The notes under the pieces: model-generated
What the model was told of the DNA's origin: nothing
The model's input: only the letters and a program-made list of their open reading frames with translations
The model's database searches: none
Shown: positions 30,441 to 37,723 of the stretch, in pieces
How the letters are laid out: each line of letters opens with the position of its first letter
Position numbering within the stretch: position 1 is the first letter of the stretch
From: Ferruginibacter paludis
GTDB taxonomy: Bacteria > Bacteroidota > Bacteroidia > Chitinophagales > Chitinophagaceae
Direction of reading: 5' to 3'
Assembly (NCBI RefSeq): GCF_030409685.1
Contig: NZ_JAUFQJ010000003.1
Coordinates: 124,001 to 188,000, forward strand
Length of the DNA stretch: 64,000 nt
Program-made: the position numbers and the translations under genes

Positions 30441-30469
30441 AAAAAAAGCTACCTTATATGGTAGCTTTT
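30441..30469 (-). terminator. Terminator between nusG and rplK
   Basis: 10-bp perfect stem AAAAGCTACC/GGTAGCTTTT with a 6-base loop, followed on the minus strand by seven T residues. It lies 25 bases after the nusG stop, so the tRNA-tuf-secE-nusG transcript ends, or is attenuated, before the ribosomal protein genes. Confidence 0.85.
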
Positions 30470-30493
30470 AAATATTGTTACGTCACCTTATAA

Positions 30494-31078
30494 CTAAACT
30501 ATTTTTTCAACCTGCATGTAATTTAATTCTACCGGTGTTGCCCGTCCAAATATCTTCACCTGTACCTTTAATTTCTTCTTCTCATCATTTACTTCTTCTA
30601 CCATTCCATTGAAATCATTAAATGGTCCATCGATAATTTTAATTGTTTCACCAATAATGAAAGGCTCGCTCATTGTCATTCCTCCACCTTCGCCTAATTC
30701 ATCTACTTTACCCAGCATCTTATTAACTTCCGCTTTACGCAAGGAAATAATATTTCCCTTACTGCCTTTACCATCGGTTAAAAAATGCATTACGTTACTA
30801 ATATTGCTGATGTGCTGAACCATATCATCGTTCAGCTTATTATCAGCCACCTCTATCATTACATAACCAGGATAAAAGTTTCTTTCCCTCATTACCTTTT
30901 TACCTGCCTGAACCTTATACACTTTTTCAACGGGTAAAAAAACCTGCTTAATAATATCAACCCATCCATTGCGTACGATATCCTTATCAAGGTATTCTTT
31001 AATTTTACGCTCCTTGCCACTTACAACACGAAGTACATACCACTTACTTTCCTTGTCCTGTACGATAGTTTCTTCCAT
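30494..31078 (-). CDS. nusG: Transcription elongation/antitermination factor NusG
   Basis: RNA polymerase-associated processivity factor, 194 residues. The N-terminal NGN domain opens with KWYVLRVVSGKERKIKEYL and contains FYPGYVMIEV. The C-terminal KOW domain has IKIIDGPFNDFNGMVEEVN. It links polymerase to Rho or to ribosomal protein S10. It is preceded by secE with a 2-base gap, the near-universal secE-nusG pair. Confidence 0.96.
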   Translation of the reverse strand: MEETIVQDKESKWYVLRVVSGKERKIKEYLDKDIVRNGWVDIIKQVFLPVEKVYKVQAGKKVMRERNFYPGYVMIEVADNKLNDDMVQHISNISNVMHFLTDGKGSKGNIISLRKAEVNKMLGKVDELGEGGGMTMSEPFIIGETIKIIDGPFNDFNGMVEEVNDEKKKLKVQVKIFGRATPVELNYMQVEKIV

Positions 31079-31080
31079 TG

Positions 31081-31281
31081 TTAGTTTGACTTAAATAAAG
31101 AGTAAATAAATTTTAAACTTCCATTGGCAACAAAATCCATTAAAGCCACTACAGCAGTAATTAATAAGGTAGCTCCAAGCACAACCATTGTGGATTGCTG
31201 TAACTGTTCCCAGTTAGGCCAGGTTACTTTTTCAACCAATTCCTTGTAAGAGTCTCTTAAATATGCTGTCAGCTTGTTCAT
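31081..31281 (-). CDS. secE: Preprotein translocase subunit SecE
   Basis: Small essential subunit of the SecYEG channel, 66 residues. It has an amphipathic N-terminal helix (YLRDSYKELVEKVTWPNWEQLQQS with the conserved KVTWP) and one transmembrane helix (TMVVLGATLLITAVVALMDF). This is the one-helix form typical outside gamma-proteobacteria. It lies directly upstream of nusG and downstream of tRNA-Trp. Confidence 0.95.
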   Translation of the reverse strand: MNKLTAYLRDSYKELVEKVTWPNWEQLQQSTMVVLGATLLITAVVALMDFVANGSLKFIYSLFKSN

Positions 31282-31300
31282 AATTCCAATTTGAAAATTT

Positions 31301-31365
31301 GAAAATTACTCAATGTAAAATTAATTGCCCCTCAAACTGAGCCCTTCTTACATTGAGCAATTTTC
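31301..31365. repeat. Long imperfect palindrome between tRNA-Trp and secE
   Basis: Arms GAAAATTACTCAATGTAA (31301-31318) and its complement (31348-31365) pair over 18 positions with one mismatch, around a 29-base loop. Upstream is a short tandem AATTTGAAA. There is no T-run, so it is not an ordinary terminator. Confidence 0.7.
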
Positions 31366-31381
31366 GCATTAAATTAATTAG

Positions 31382-31453
31382 CACGGGCACTAGGATTCGA
31401 ACCCAGATCAAGGGTGTTGGAGACCCGTATGCTAGCCGTTGCACCATGCCCGT
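31382..31453 (-). tRNA. tRNA-Trp (CCA)
   Basis: Cloverleaf with 7-bp acceptor ACGGGCA/TGCCCGT, anticodon loop CTCCAAC giving anticodon CCA, and T-loop GGGTTCGAATCC. CCA is not encoded. It lies between tuf and secE, a frequent position in Bacteroidota and several other phyla. Confidence 0.95.
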
Positions 31454-31459
31454 ATAAAG

Positions 31460-31498
31460 GAATTAGCTAATCAGCAAATTTGGCCGATTAGCTAATTC
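31460..31498. repeat. 13-bp palindrome between tuf and tRNA-Trp
   Basis: Arms GAATTAGCTAATC (31460-31472) and GATTAGCTAATTC (31486-31498) are exact complements with a 13-base loop. The word TTAGCTAATC is shared with the palindrome between tRNA-Tyr and tRNA-Gly. Confidence 0.7.
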
Positions 31499-31523
31499 TA
31501 TCTCAAAGATACTAATGATTATC

Positions 31524-32711
31524 TTATTTTACAATTTCAGTAACCTGACCGGCACCTACGGTACGGCCACCTTCACGAATCGCAAATTTTAAACCTTTTT
31601 CCATCGCGATTGGCTGAATCAACACAACATTCAATGAAGTGTTATCGCCAGGCATAACCATTTCAGTACCGGCATTCAAAGTAACTTCACCAGTTACATC
31701 CGTAGTACGGAAATAGAACTGAGGACGATATTTGTTGAAGAATGGAGTATGACGTCCACCTTCTTCTTTGCTCAATACATAAACTTCGCCTTTGAATTCA
31801 GTGTGCGGAGTAATAGAACCTGGTTTGCAAAGCACCATACCACGACGGATTTGAGTTTTTTCAATACCACGTAATAGAAGACCTGCATTGTCCCCGGCCT
31901 CACCTTCGTCCAGTAATTTCTTAAACATTTCAACACCAGTACAGGTAGAAGTCAGTGCTTTTTCCATTAAACCAACAATTTCAACTGGTTCACCAACCTT
32001 GATACGACCTCTTTCGATACGACCAGTAGCAACTGTACCACGACCAGTGATAGAGAATACGTCCTCAACACTCATCAGGAATGGCAAGTCAACTAATCTT
32101 GGAGGTAAAGGAATATAGCTGTCAACTGCATCCATCAACTCATTAATTTTTGCAACCCATTTTTCATCACCGGCCAAAGCACCAGTTGCAGAACCCTGGA
32201 TAATTGGTGTGTTATCGCCATCAAAACCGTAAGAAGTTAACAACTCACGGATCTCCATTTCAACCAGTTCCAATAATTCAGGATCATCTACCAGATCAAC
32301 CTTATTCATAAAAACAACAATTTGAGGTACACCTACCTGGCGGGCCAACAAGATATGTTCTTTAGTTTGAGGCATTGGTCCGTCAGTAGCAGCAACTACC
32401 AGGATAGCACCGTCCATTTGCGCAGCACCAGTGATCATGTTCTTTACATAATCAGCGTGACCCGGACAGTCAACGTGTGCATAGTGACGTGTATTGGTAG
32501 CATACTCAACGTGTGCTGTATTAATTGTAATACCCCTTTCTTTTTCTTCAGGAGCACCATCAATATCATCATAATTTTTTTTCTCCGCTAAACCTCTTTT
32601 TGACAAAACATCGGTTATAGCGGCTGTTAGTGTTGTTTTACCATGATCCACGTGACCGATAGTACCAACGTTTAAGTGGGGTTTATCCCTCTTGAAAGAT
32701 TCTTTTGCCAT
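31524..32711 (-). CDS. tuf: Translation elongation factor Tu
   Basis: GTPase that delivers aminoacyl-tRNA to the ribosome, 395 residues. P-loop GHVDHGKTT is at about 19-27, switch [14 protein letters not shown] follows, and NKVD gives guanine specificity. Domains II and III are complete, ending AGQVTEIVK. No SD is seen before the ATG. It sits between the Thr(GGU) and Trp tRNA genes and is probably co-transcribed with them, as in the Escherichia coli thrU-tyrU-glyT-thrT-tufB unit. Confidence 0.98.
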   Translation of the reverse strand: MAKESFKRDKPHLNVGTIGHVDHGKTTLTAAITDVLSKRGLAEKKNYDDIDGAPEEKERGITINTAHVEYATNTRHYAHVDCPGHADYVKNMITGAAQMDGAILVVAATDGPMPQTKEHILLARQVGVPQIVVFMNKVDLVDDPELLELVEMEIRELLTSYGFDGDNTPIIQGSATGALAGDEKWVAKINELMDAVDSYIPLPPRLVDLPFLMSVEDVFSITGRGTVATGRIERGRIKVGEPVEIVGLMEKALTSTCTGVEMFKKLLDEGEAGDNAGLLLRGIEKTQIRRGMVLCKPGSITPHTEFKGEVYVLSKEEGGRHTPFFNKYRPQFYFRTTDVTGEVTLNAGTEMVMPGDNTSLNVVLIQPIAMEKGLKFAIREGGRTVGAGQVTEIVK

Positions 32712-32882
32712 TGTTTAATTTTTAATAATTGTTTTGAAAATTGGTTTTCATTTATTGTCTGTAACCATCGACCTTATTAATTTACTTCTATCGTCCCTGT
32801 ACCATTCAATATTTTTAGCGCCTTCAGCAATCATCTCATTATTGAGCTACTTGTTGCTAACTTTCCAAATATCTTCTTTTAG

Positions 32883-32954
32883 AGCCGTTGGTGAGAATCG
32901 AACTCACGACCTCTTCCCTACCAAGGAAGTGCTCTACCCCTGAGCTACAAAGGC
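32883..32954 (-). tRNA. tRNA-Thr (GGT)
   Basis: Cloverleaf with acceptor GCCTTTG/CAACGGC (one G-T pair), anticodon stem CTTCC/GGAAG around TTGGTAG giving anticodon GGU, and T-arm GAGTTCGATTCTC. It is the last tRNA before tuf. Confidence 0.94.
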
Positions 32955-32981
32955 TTAAACCATTGCCCCAAGGCAACAAAG

Positions 32982-33054
32982 AGCGGAAGACGAGGCTCGA
33001 ACTCGCCACCTATAGCTTGGAAGGCTATCGCTCTACCAAATGAGCTACTTCCGC
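32982..33054 (-). tRNA. tRNA-Gly (TCC)
   Basis: Cloverleaf with perfect acceptor GCGGAAG/CTTCCGC, anticodon stem ATAGC/GCTAT around CTTCCAA giving anticodon UCC, and T-arm GAGTTCGAGCCTC. Confidence 0.95.
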
Positions 33055-33120
33055 TTAAAATGTGTCCATACAATTCATTAAATGAAGAAATAAAGAACAC
33101 TCCAAAAATTAAAAGAACTT

Positions 33121-33160
33121 AAAATTAGCTGATTAGCCCATTGGCTAACCAGCTAATTTT
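33121..33160. repeat. 18-bp near-perfect palindrome between tRNA-Tyr and tRNA-Gly
   Basis: Arms 33121-33138 (AAAATTAGCTGATTAGCC) and 33143-33160 pair with one mismatch around a 4-base loop. On the minus strand the distal arm ends in TTTT, so it could stop transcription or act as a processing signal inside the tRNA operon. Confidence 0.7.
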
Positions 33161-33166
33161 TAAAAG

Positions 33167-33249
<83 letters not shown>

Positions 33250-33293
33250 AAAAAAACAAGAAATATAATTTTCAATATATTTCAACGGTTCAG

Positions 33294-33366
33294 AGCCGAA
33301 AACTGGAGTCGAACCAGCGACCTACTGATTACAAATCAGTTGCTCTACCAACTGAGCTATTTCGGC
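33294..33366 (-). tRNA. tRNA-Thr (TGT)
   Basis: Cloverleaf with perfect acceptor GCCGAAA/TTTCGGC, anticodon stem ACTGA/TCAGT around TTTGTAA giving anticodon UGU, and T-arm CTGGTTCGACTCCAG. It is the first gene of the Thr-Tyr-Gly-Thr-tuf transcript. Confidence 0.95.
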
Positions 33367-33532
33367 GTTTTTCACCATTTACAACCATTGATAGAATGTG
33401 GGGCATTCGACCTTTCCGATTGGTACCGGCGATGCTCTATCAACGGAGTTGTTTTGGTTTATTTATTTAAAGAACTTTTTCAAAAATATCACTGCTGTGT
33501 TGCATTACTATTTTTGGGATGGCAAAGGTAAG

Positions 33533-33553
33533 TATATTTGATTAATACAAAAA
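33533..33553 (-). promoter_or_regulatory. Promoter of the tRNA-tuf-secE-nusG operon
   Basis: On the minus strand, TTTTTG then 17 bases then TACCTTTG, matching the Bacteroidota -33/-7 consensus. It is followed by CCATCC as at the rpoBC promoter. The leader to the first tRNA is about 165 bases long. Confidence 0.7.
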
Positions 33554-33613
33554 CTTTGTAAAAGATTTTTTTACACTTTAAAAATAAAAATGTGCATAAG
33601 CGCAAAAGACAAT

Positions 33614-33641
33614 AAAAAAACCCCCGTTTTTCGGGGGTTTT
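33614..33641 (-). terminator. Terminator of hpf
   Basis: GC-rich stem CCCCCG/CGGGGG extended by A-T pairs, 5-base loop, and a T-run on the minus strand. It starts a few bases after the hpf stop. Confidence 0.92.
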
Positions 33642-33649
33642 ATATCTGT

Positions 33650-33949
33650 TTAAGCTGCGAGCTTTTCTTTTTTTCGTTTTATCTGTAATATCACAGAATC
33701 CAACGCTTCATCAAAACTTTCTTCGAACGATTTAGAGGAATGCTTAACAAAAAAATCATACTTTGGAACATGCACTTTTATTTCAGCTACTTTATCCTTA
33801 ATCGTGTGTACAACATTGTCTAGTTTTAAATACACATCAACTTTTGTAATCCTGTCATGAACTTGTAAAAGCTTGGAAAGCTTTTTTTCAATATAGGATT
33901 TCAATTTTACATCTGCGTCAAAATGCACAGTCTGAATGTTTACGTTCAT
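33650..33949 (-). CDS. hpf: Ribosome hibernation promoting factor, short form
   Basis: Ribosome-associated inhibitor of the HPF/RaiA family, 99 residues, that binds the decoding centre in the 30S subunit during starvation. The fold is readable as MNVNIQTVHFDADVKLKSYIEKKL ... DVYLKLDN ... EIKVHVPKYDFFVKHSS ... FDEALDSVILQIKRKKEK. There is no C-terminal dimerisation domain, so it is the short form. It follows the Xer recombinase gene and precedes the tRNA-tuf unit. Confidence 0.9.
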   Translation of the reverse strand: MNVNIQTVHFDADVKLKSYIEKKLSKLLQVHDRITKVDVYLKLDNVVHTIKDKVAEIKVHVPKYDFFVKHSSKSFEESFDEALDSVILQIKRKKEKLAA

Positions 33950-34146
33950 AGCAATCTAATTTTTAATCAGTGAACAAATATGTGAAAAAATTCGGGTAAA
34001 CAATTAACTCATAGGCGAAAGTTACAGGGGTTTAAGTGAGGTTATTTTTCAAATTCAAGTTAGTTCTTGCGGGTGTAAATTCCAAAATAAATCTCTATTG
34101 TTTTGTAAAACTTATAACCTGCTGTTTTATTGTTCAATATCCCAAT

Positions 34147-35049
34147 TTAAGCCTTCGGATGCGCTTTTTTGTATACCTCTTTTAATTTTTCAATCGTGTT
34201 ATGTGTATAAACCTGGGTTGCGGCCAGGCTGCTATGTCCCAGCAATTCCTTAACCGCATTTATATCAGCACCATTATTCATTAAATGGGTGGCAAAAGTA
34301 TGGCGCATCACGTGCGGACTTTTCTTATCTATTGTTGTAACGCCGGACAGGTATTTTTTTACCACATTGTATACATATTTGGGATACAATTTTTTCCCTT
34401 TCTCATTTACCAGCAATACATCCGTATCAGTCCCCTGTAAATTTGCTTTTTTGTCGGTGATGTAGCTTTTGATTATTTGCGAGAGCTGACTGCTTACCGG
34501 CAATATCCTTTCTTTGTTGCCTTTCCCCAATACTTTAATGGTATTATTTCCTGCATCAATATGGGCCGTCCTGAGACTGATAAGTTCCGCTTGCCTGATA
34601 CCTGTATTGTACAATAAGTGAAATATCAGGCGATCAGTTTTCCCATTCCAGTCATCGGGAAATTCCAGATAATTAAACAAAGTTCCCGTATCTGCTTCTG
34701 CGACAAACTGGGGCAATCTCTTCTTGACTTTGGCGGAAACAATGATAGCCATTGGACTTTTCTGCAGGATGCCTTCTTTTAGCTGGTATTTAAAAAAAGA
34801 TTTCAGGGATGATATCTTACGGTTGATAGTTTTTGACTCTACTCCTTTTTCTTTCAATGATGCCAGCCAGCTGCGTACAAAAGATGCTGTGATGTCGCCA
34901 ATAGATTCAGCTGCGAATTGTAGCTGGATAAAATCAAAAAAACCGGTAAGATCATTCTCGTAAGAAATAATGGTATGTTGTGAATACCGTTTTTGAAACT
35001 TAAGGTAATCTAAGAAACCCTGTATATAAAATTGTTGATGGATGGGCAT
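34147..35049 (-). CDS. Tyrosine recombinase, XerC/XerD type
   Basis: Site-specific recombinase of 300 residues, probably the chromosome dimer resolution enzyme acting at dif. The N-terminal SAM-like domain opens FLDYLKFQKRYSQHTIISYENDL. The catalytic set is visible as R in TGIRQAELISLR, H-x-x-R in HVMRHTFATHL, H in LGHSSLAATQ and Tyr in QVYTH. I take the ATG at 35049 because codons further upstream come from the rpsU terminator. The rpsU-xer-hpf neighbourhood is a housekeeping arrangement and there are no integron or phage genes, so it is not a mobile-element integrase. XerC versus XerD cannot be decided. Confidence 0.88.
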   Translation of the reverse strand: MPIHQQFYIQGFLDYLKFQKRYSQHTIISYENDLTGFFDFIQLQFAAESIGDITASFVRSWLASLKEKGVESKTINRKISSLKSFFKYQLKEGILQKSPMAIIVSAKVKKRLPQFVAEADTGTLFNYLEFPDDWNGKTDRLIFHLLYNTGIRQAELISLRTAHIDAGNNTIKVLGKGNKERILPVSSQLSQIIKSYITDKKANLQGTDTDVLLVNEKGKKLYPKYVYNVVKKYLSGVTTIDKKSPHVMRHTFATHLMNNGADINAVKELLGHSSLAATQVYTHNTIEKLKEVYKKAHPKA

Positions 35050-35088
35050 AAAAAAACTGATAACCAAAGTTACATGGTTATCAGTTTT
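35050..35088 (-). terminator. Terminator of rpsU abutting the xer start codon
   Basis: 14-bp perfect stem AAAACTGATAACCA (35053-35066) and its complement (35075-35088) with an 8-base loop, followed by seven T residues that run straight into the ATG of the recombinase gene. Confidence 0.88.
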
Positions 35089-35114
35089 AAAAATATCAAT
35101 TATTGGTTAAATGA

Positions 35115-35312
35115 CTAAACGTCTATTTTACCACTTGCTATGTTCTGTTTGTACACCGCTTTTAACACTTGTGTGCGGCGCCTGATGGATGGCTTGATAA
35201 AAGCCTGCCTTTCCCTTAACTGCAGCAACACGCGGCTTTTTTCGAATTTCTTTTTATACTTCTTTAACGCCTTGTCGATGTTTTCGCAATCTTTTGAATC
35301 TATTATTAACAT
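35115..35312 (-). CDS. rpsU: 30S ribosomal protein bS21
   Basis: Small-subunit protein next to the anti-SD end of 16S rRNA, 65 residues, rich in Lys and Arg (ENIDKALKKYKKKFEKSRVL, RERQAFIKPSIRRRTQVLKA). In Bacteroidota bS21 with bS18 and bS6 is known to hold the anti-SD sequence in a pocket, so SD sequences are little used. This gene is the exception: its message carries a perfect AAGGAGGT seven bases before the ATG. This fits published autoregulation by bS21-deficient ribosomes. It has its own promoter and terminator. Confidence 0.95.
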   Translation of the reverse strand: MLIIDSKDCENIDKALKKYKKKFEKSRVLLQLRERQAFIKPSIRRRTQVLKAVYKQNIASGKIDV

Positions 35313-35319
35313 TTGATAT

Positions 35320-35327
35320 ACCTCCTT
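35320..35327 (-). promoter_or_regulatory. Strong Shine-Dalgarno of rpsU
   Basis: AAGGAGGT on the minus strand, spaced 7 bases (ATATCAA) from the rpsU ATG. Almost no other gene in the window has an SD, so this site marks special translational control. Confidence 0.9.
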
Positions 35328-35348
35328 TGGTAGTTTTTTTTAGAAGTG

Positions 35349-35377
35349 CAAAGATAACAGAATTATTTAAAATTCAA
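35349..35377 (-). promoter_or_regulatory. Promoter of rpsU
   Basis: TTG, 18 bases, then TATCTTTG on the minus strand: a full match to the Bacteroidota consensus, 36 bases before the rpsU start codon. Confidence 0.78.
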
Positions 35378-35403
35378 AATGATAAAAAAAGTATTTTTGA
35401 TCC

Positions 35404-35991
35404 ATGTTTACAGGAATAATAGAAACTACAGGCACGATAAGACAAATAATTTCTTCAGGAACCAATAAAACATTCTGGGTAGAGTCGCCGGTGTCGAACC
35501 AGTTCTCAATTGATCAGAGTGTTGCGCATAACGGAGTCTGCCTTACGGTAGAAGAGATTCAAAATAACACACATCGTGTGACAGCCATTGACGAAACATT
35601 GCAGAAAACCAATCTATCATCCTGGGAATTAAACACCACTGTAAATATCGAAAGATGTATGCAAATGAATGGAAGAATTGATGGGCACATAGTACAGGGC
35701 CACGTTGATACCATCGCCACCTGCATCAATACAATTGCTAAAGATGGAAGCTGGGAATACGAATTTGAGTTTGACCCGCAGTTTGGCCCGCTGATAATAG
35801 AAAAAGGATCCATTGCTTTAAATGGAACAAGCCTTACCATTTTTAACGTAACAAAAAATGGATTTACAGTAGCTATTATTCCCTACACTTATCACCATAC
35901 CAGTATGCAGTACCTCAAAAAAGGAGACGCCGTAAATATTGAATTTGATATGATAGGTAAGTATGTTAATCGCTTTTTACAATTGAAGTAA
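35404..35991 (+). CDS. ribE: Riboflavin synthase alpha subunit
   Basis: Catalyses the dismutation of two 6,7-dimethyl-8-ribityllumazine molecules to riboflavin, 195 residues. It starts with the signature MFTGIIE and has two lumazine-binding repeats, each with a conserved G-H/N-G-V/x segment (VAHNGVCLTV in the first, GHIVQGHVDTIATC and LNGTSLTIFNV in the second). Its start is 91 bases from that of rpsU on the opposite strand. I see no FMN riboswitch in this short gap, so control must be by other means. Confidence 0.95.
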   Translation: MFTGIIETTGTIRQIISSGTNKTFWVESPVSNQFSIDQSVAHNGVCLTVEEIQNNTHRVTAIDETLQKTNLSSWELNTTVNIERCMQMNGRIDGHIVQGHVDTIATCINTIAKDGSWEYEFEFDPQFGPLIIEKGSIALNGTSLTIFNVTKNGFTVAIIPYTYHHTSMQYLKKGDAVNIEFDMIGKYVNRFLQLK

Positions 35992-36078
35992 TGTACTGAG
36001 CAATACTGAGATCTCCACACTTCTTTTAAAAATTAAATTCTACTTTTAAACTTCACCAAAAGTTTCTACACCAATAAA

Positions 36079-36996
36079 GTGACACTACTAAGCATCATCA
36101 TTCCCGTTTATAATGAAGAAGAGAACATACATCTTTTGTGTAATGAACTGGTGCTTCATTGCGGACGCGATTATGAGGTAATTTTTGTAAATGATGGCAG
36201 TACAGATAATACGCTGGCTGAAATTGAAAAAATAATCAATAACAATAAATGTTTTAAATGCCTTTCATTGAGCAGAAACTTCGGGCACCAAAATGCGCTG
36301 ATGGCAGGTATGGCACACGCAGCAGGACAAAAAATCATAATCATGGACGGCGATCTTCAGCACCCTCCTTTGTTGATCCCGTTAATGGCGCGACAGTTGG
36401 ATAATGGATTTGATTTAGTAGTAACGAAACGAAATAAAACAGAGAATATAGGCCCTGTAAAAAAAATAATGGCCTCCCTGTTTTATTCATTTATCAACAT
36501 TATTTCCGACACAAAAATAGAGGCCAATGTCGCCGATTTTAAAGCTTTTAATAGCAAAGTATTGGCGAGTATTTTACAATTTAAAGAGAGAGATCTTTTT
36601 CTTCGCGGCATTTTTAGCTGGATTGGTTATAAAACTACCACCATCAATTTTGATGCACCAGCACGAAAGTTTGGAGAGACGAAATATTCTTTTGGAAAAA
36701 TGCTTAAGCTGGCATTAAAAGGCACTACCTCTTTCAGTTTTAAGCCACTTCGGGTGGCGTTGCTTGTGGGCAGTTTTATTTCGTTGTTTGCTTTTGCCTT
36801 TGGGGTTTTTGCCCTAATCTCCTACTTTAAGGGAAACACTGTACCGGGGTGGGCATCCATTATTATTGCAATCATGTTCCTGGGTGGTACCCAATTATTG
36901 GCGATCGGTCTGTTGGGAGAATACATTGCCAGTCTGTTTACAGAAGCCAAACACAGACCCCTTTACCTGGTTGAAAAAAAATTAAATATTGCCTGA
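36079..36996 (+). CDS. Family 2 glycosyltransferase, dolichol-phosphate-mannose synthase/GtrB-like
   Basis: A 305-residue enzyme that probably transfers a sugar from a nucleotide donor to undecaprenyl phosphate. The GT-A domain opens LLSIIIPVYNEEENIHLL, with FVNDGSTDNTL and the metal site MDGDLQHPP. Two C-terminal transmembrane helices are seen (VALLVGSFISLFAFAFGVFA and ASIIIAIMFLGGTQLLAIGL). The start is GTG at 36079; no ATG lies nearby. The stop is directly adjacent to the stop of the methyltransferase gene on the other strand. GtrA at 13 kb could be a functional partner (inference). Confidence 0.9.
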   Translation: MTLLSIIIPVYNEEENIHLLCNELVLHCGRDYEVIFVNDGSTDNTLAEIEKIINNNKCFKCLSLSRNFGHQNALMAGMAHAAGQKIIIMDGDLQHPPLLIPLMARQLDNGFDLVVTKRNKTENIGPVKKIMASLFYSFINIISDTKIEANVADFKAFNSKVLASILQFKERDLFLRGIFSWIGYKTTTINFDAPARKFGETKYSFGKMLKLALKGTTSFSFKPLRVALLVGSFISLFAFAFGVFALISYFKGNTVPGWASIIIAIMFLGGTQLLAIGLLGEYIASLFTEAKHRPLYLVEKKLNIA

Positions 36997-37695
36997 TTAC
37001 TTCAGCGCCTTTATAAAATATTGTCCACCTAAGGGAAGCCATTCTAAATACTTCTCCAAGAAAATCATACCCGAAAATATTTTTTTCCTTGGAAAAAAAA
37101 TGATGAATTTTTTACTTTGAATTTTGAATTTATTTTGACGAAGCAATCGCATGGCATAGCTACTTCGAAGCAATTTTGCATTTGAATCAAACATACAGGT
37201 ATTAACTAAATGCCTTGTCAAAGGGTTTAATGGATTGTGTTCAAAAACATACAGCCTCCCTCCTTTCTTTAAAACTCTTGCAATTTCTTTTATAAGGGCA
37301 TAGTGCAAACTAAATGCAACGTGATGCAACACACCGGCGATAAAAACTACATCTACACTTTCATCGATCAACGGAATTGCTGAGCCATTGTACAATGAGA
37401 AATTAACACCCGACAGATTCTTCTCTTTTGCTGCAACAATACTTTTTTCAGAAACATCAATACCTGCCAGCTGCCAGGCTGAAAAATATCGCTGCATAAA
37501 TACTTCCGTTGTGCCATCACCACATCCAATATCCAGCACTTGCAGGTTTTCATTCTTTTCAAAAGGCCGAAGCATCCTTACTTTCATTTCCGCAAAATAA
37601 AAACTATCGGCACCTGCCAATTTCAAATTTTGGTTATGAATGTCACGGTAGTTATTTGCAAACTCATCGAAGTCATCAAAAGTTCTTTGGCTCAT
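36997..37695 (-). CDS. Class I SAM-dependent methyltransferase
   Basis: A 232-residue methyltransferase. Motif I is VLDIGCGDGTTE at about 54-65, the acidic residue of motif II is in GIDVSEKSI, and the later VDVVFIAGVLHHV is the family's motif IV-like segment. It ends with basic hydrophobic sequence that may dock on a membrane. The acceptor is unknown. Surface lipids or glycans are suggested by the neighbours (inference). It is divergent from the large membrane protein gene. Confidence 0.85.
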   Translation of the reverse strand: MSQRTFDDFDEFANNYRDIHNQNLKLAGADSFYFAEMKVRMLRPFEKNENLQVLDIGCGDGTTEVFMQRYFSAWQLAGIDVSEKSIVAAKEKNLSGVNFSLYNGSAIPLIDESVDVVFIAGVLHHVAFSLHYALIKEIARVLKKGGRLYVFEHNPLNPLTRHLVNTCMFDSNAKLLRSSYAMRLLRQNKFKIQSKKFIIFFPRKKIFSGMIFLEKYLEWLPLGGQYFIKALK

Positions 37696-37723
37696 TTTTT
37701 AGGGAATTGTGTATTTTTAATCC

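Noticed and set aside
33367..33649. Additional tRNA or small RNA upstream of tRNA-Thr(UGU)
   Set aside because: No further cloverleaf could be folded by eye; the stretch is explained as the operon leader and promoter plus the hpf terminator.
34147..35049. Tyrosine recombinase as a sign of a phage or integron
   Set aside because: It sits in a housekeeping rpsU-xer-hpf neighbourhood, has the normal Xer length and motifs, and no att repeats or phage genes are present.
35313..35403. FMN riboswitch before ribE
   Set aside because: The gap between rpsU and ribE is only 91 bases and is AT-rich, too short for the multi-stem RFN element; none of its conserved segments are seen.
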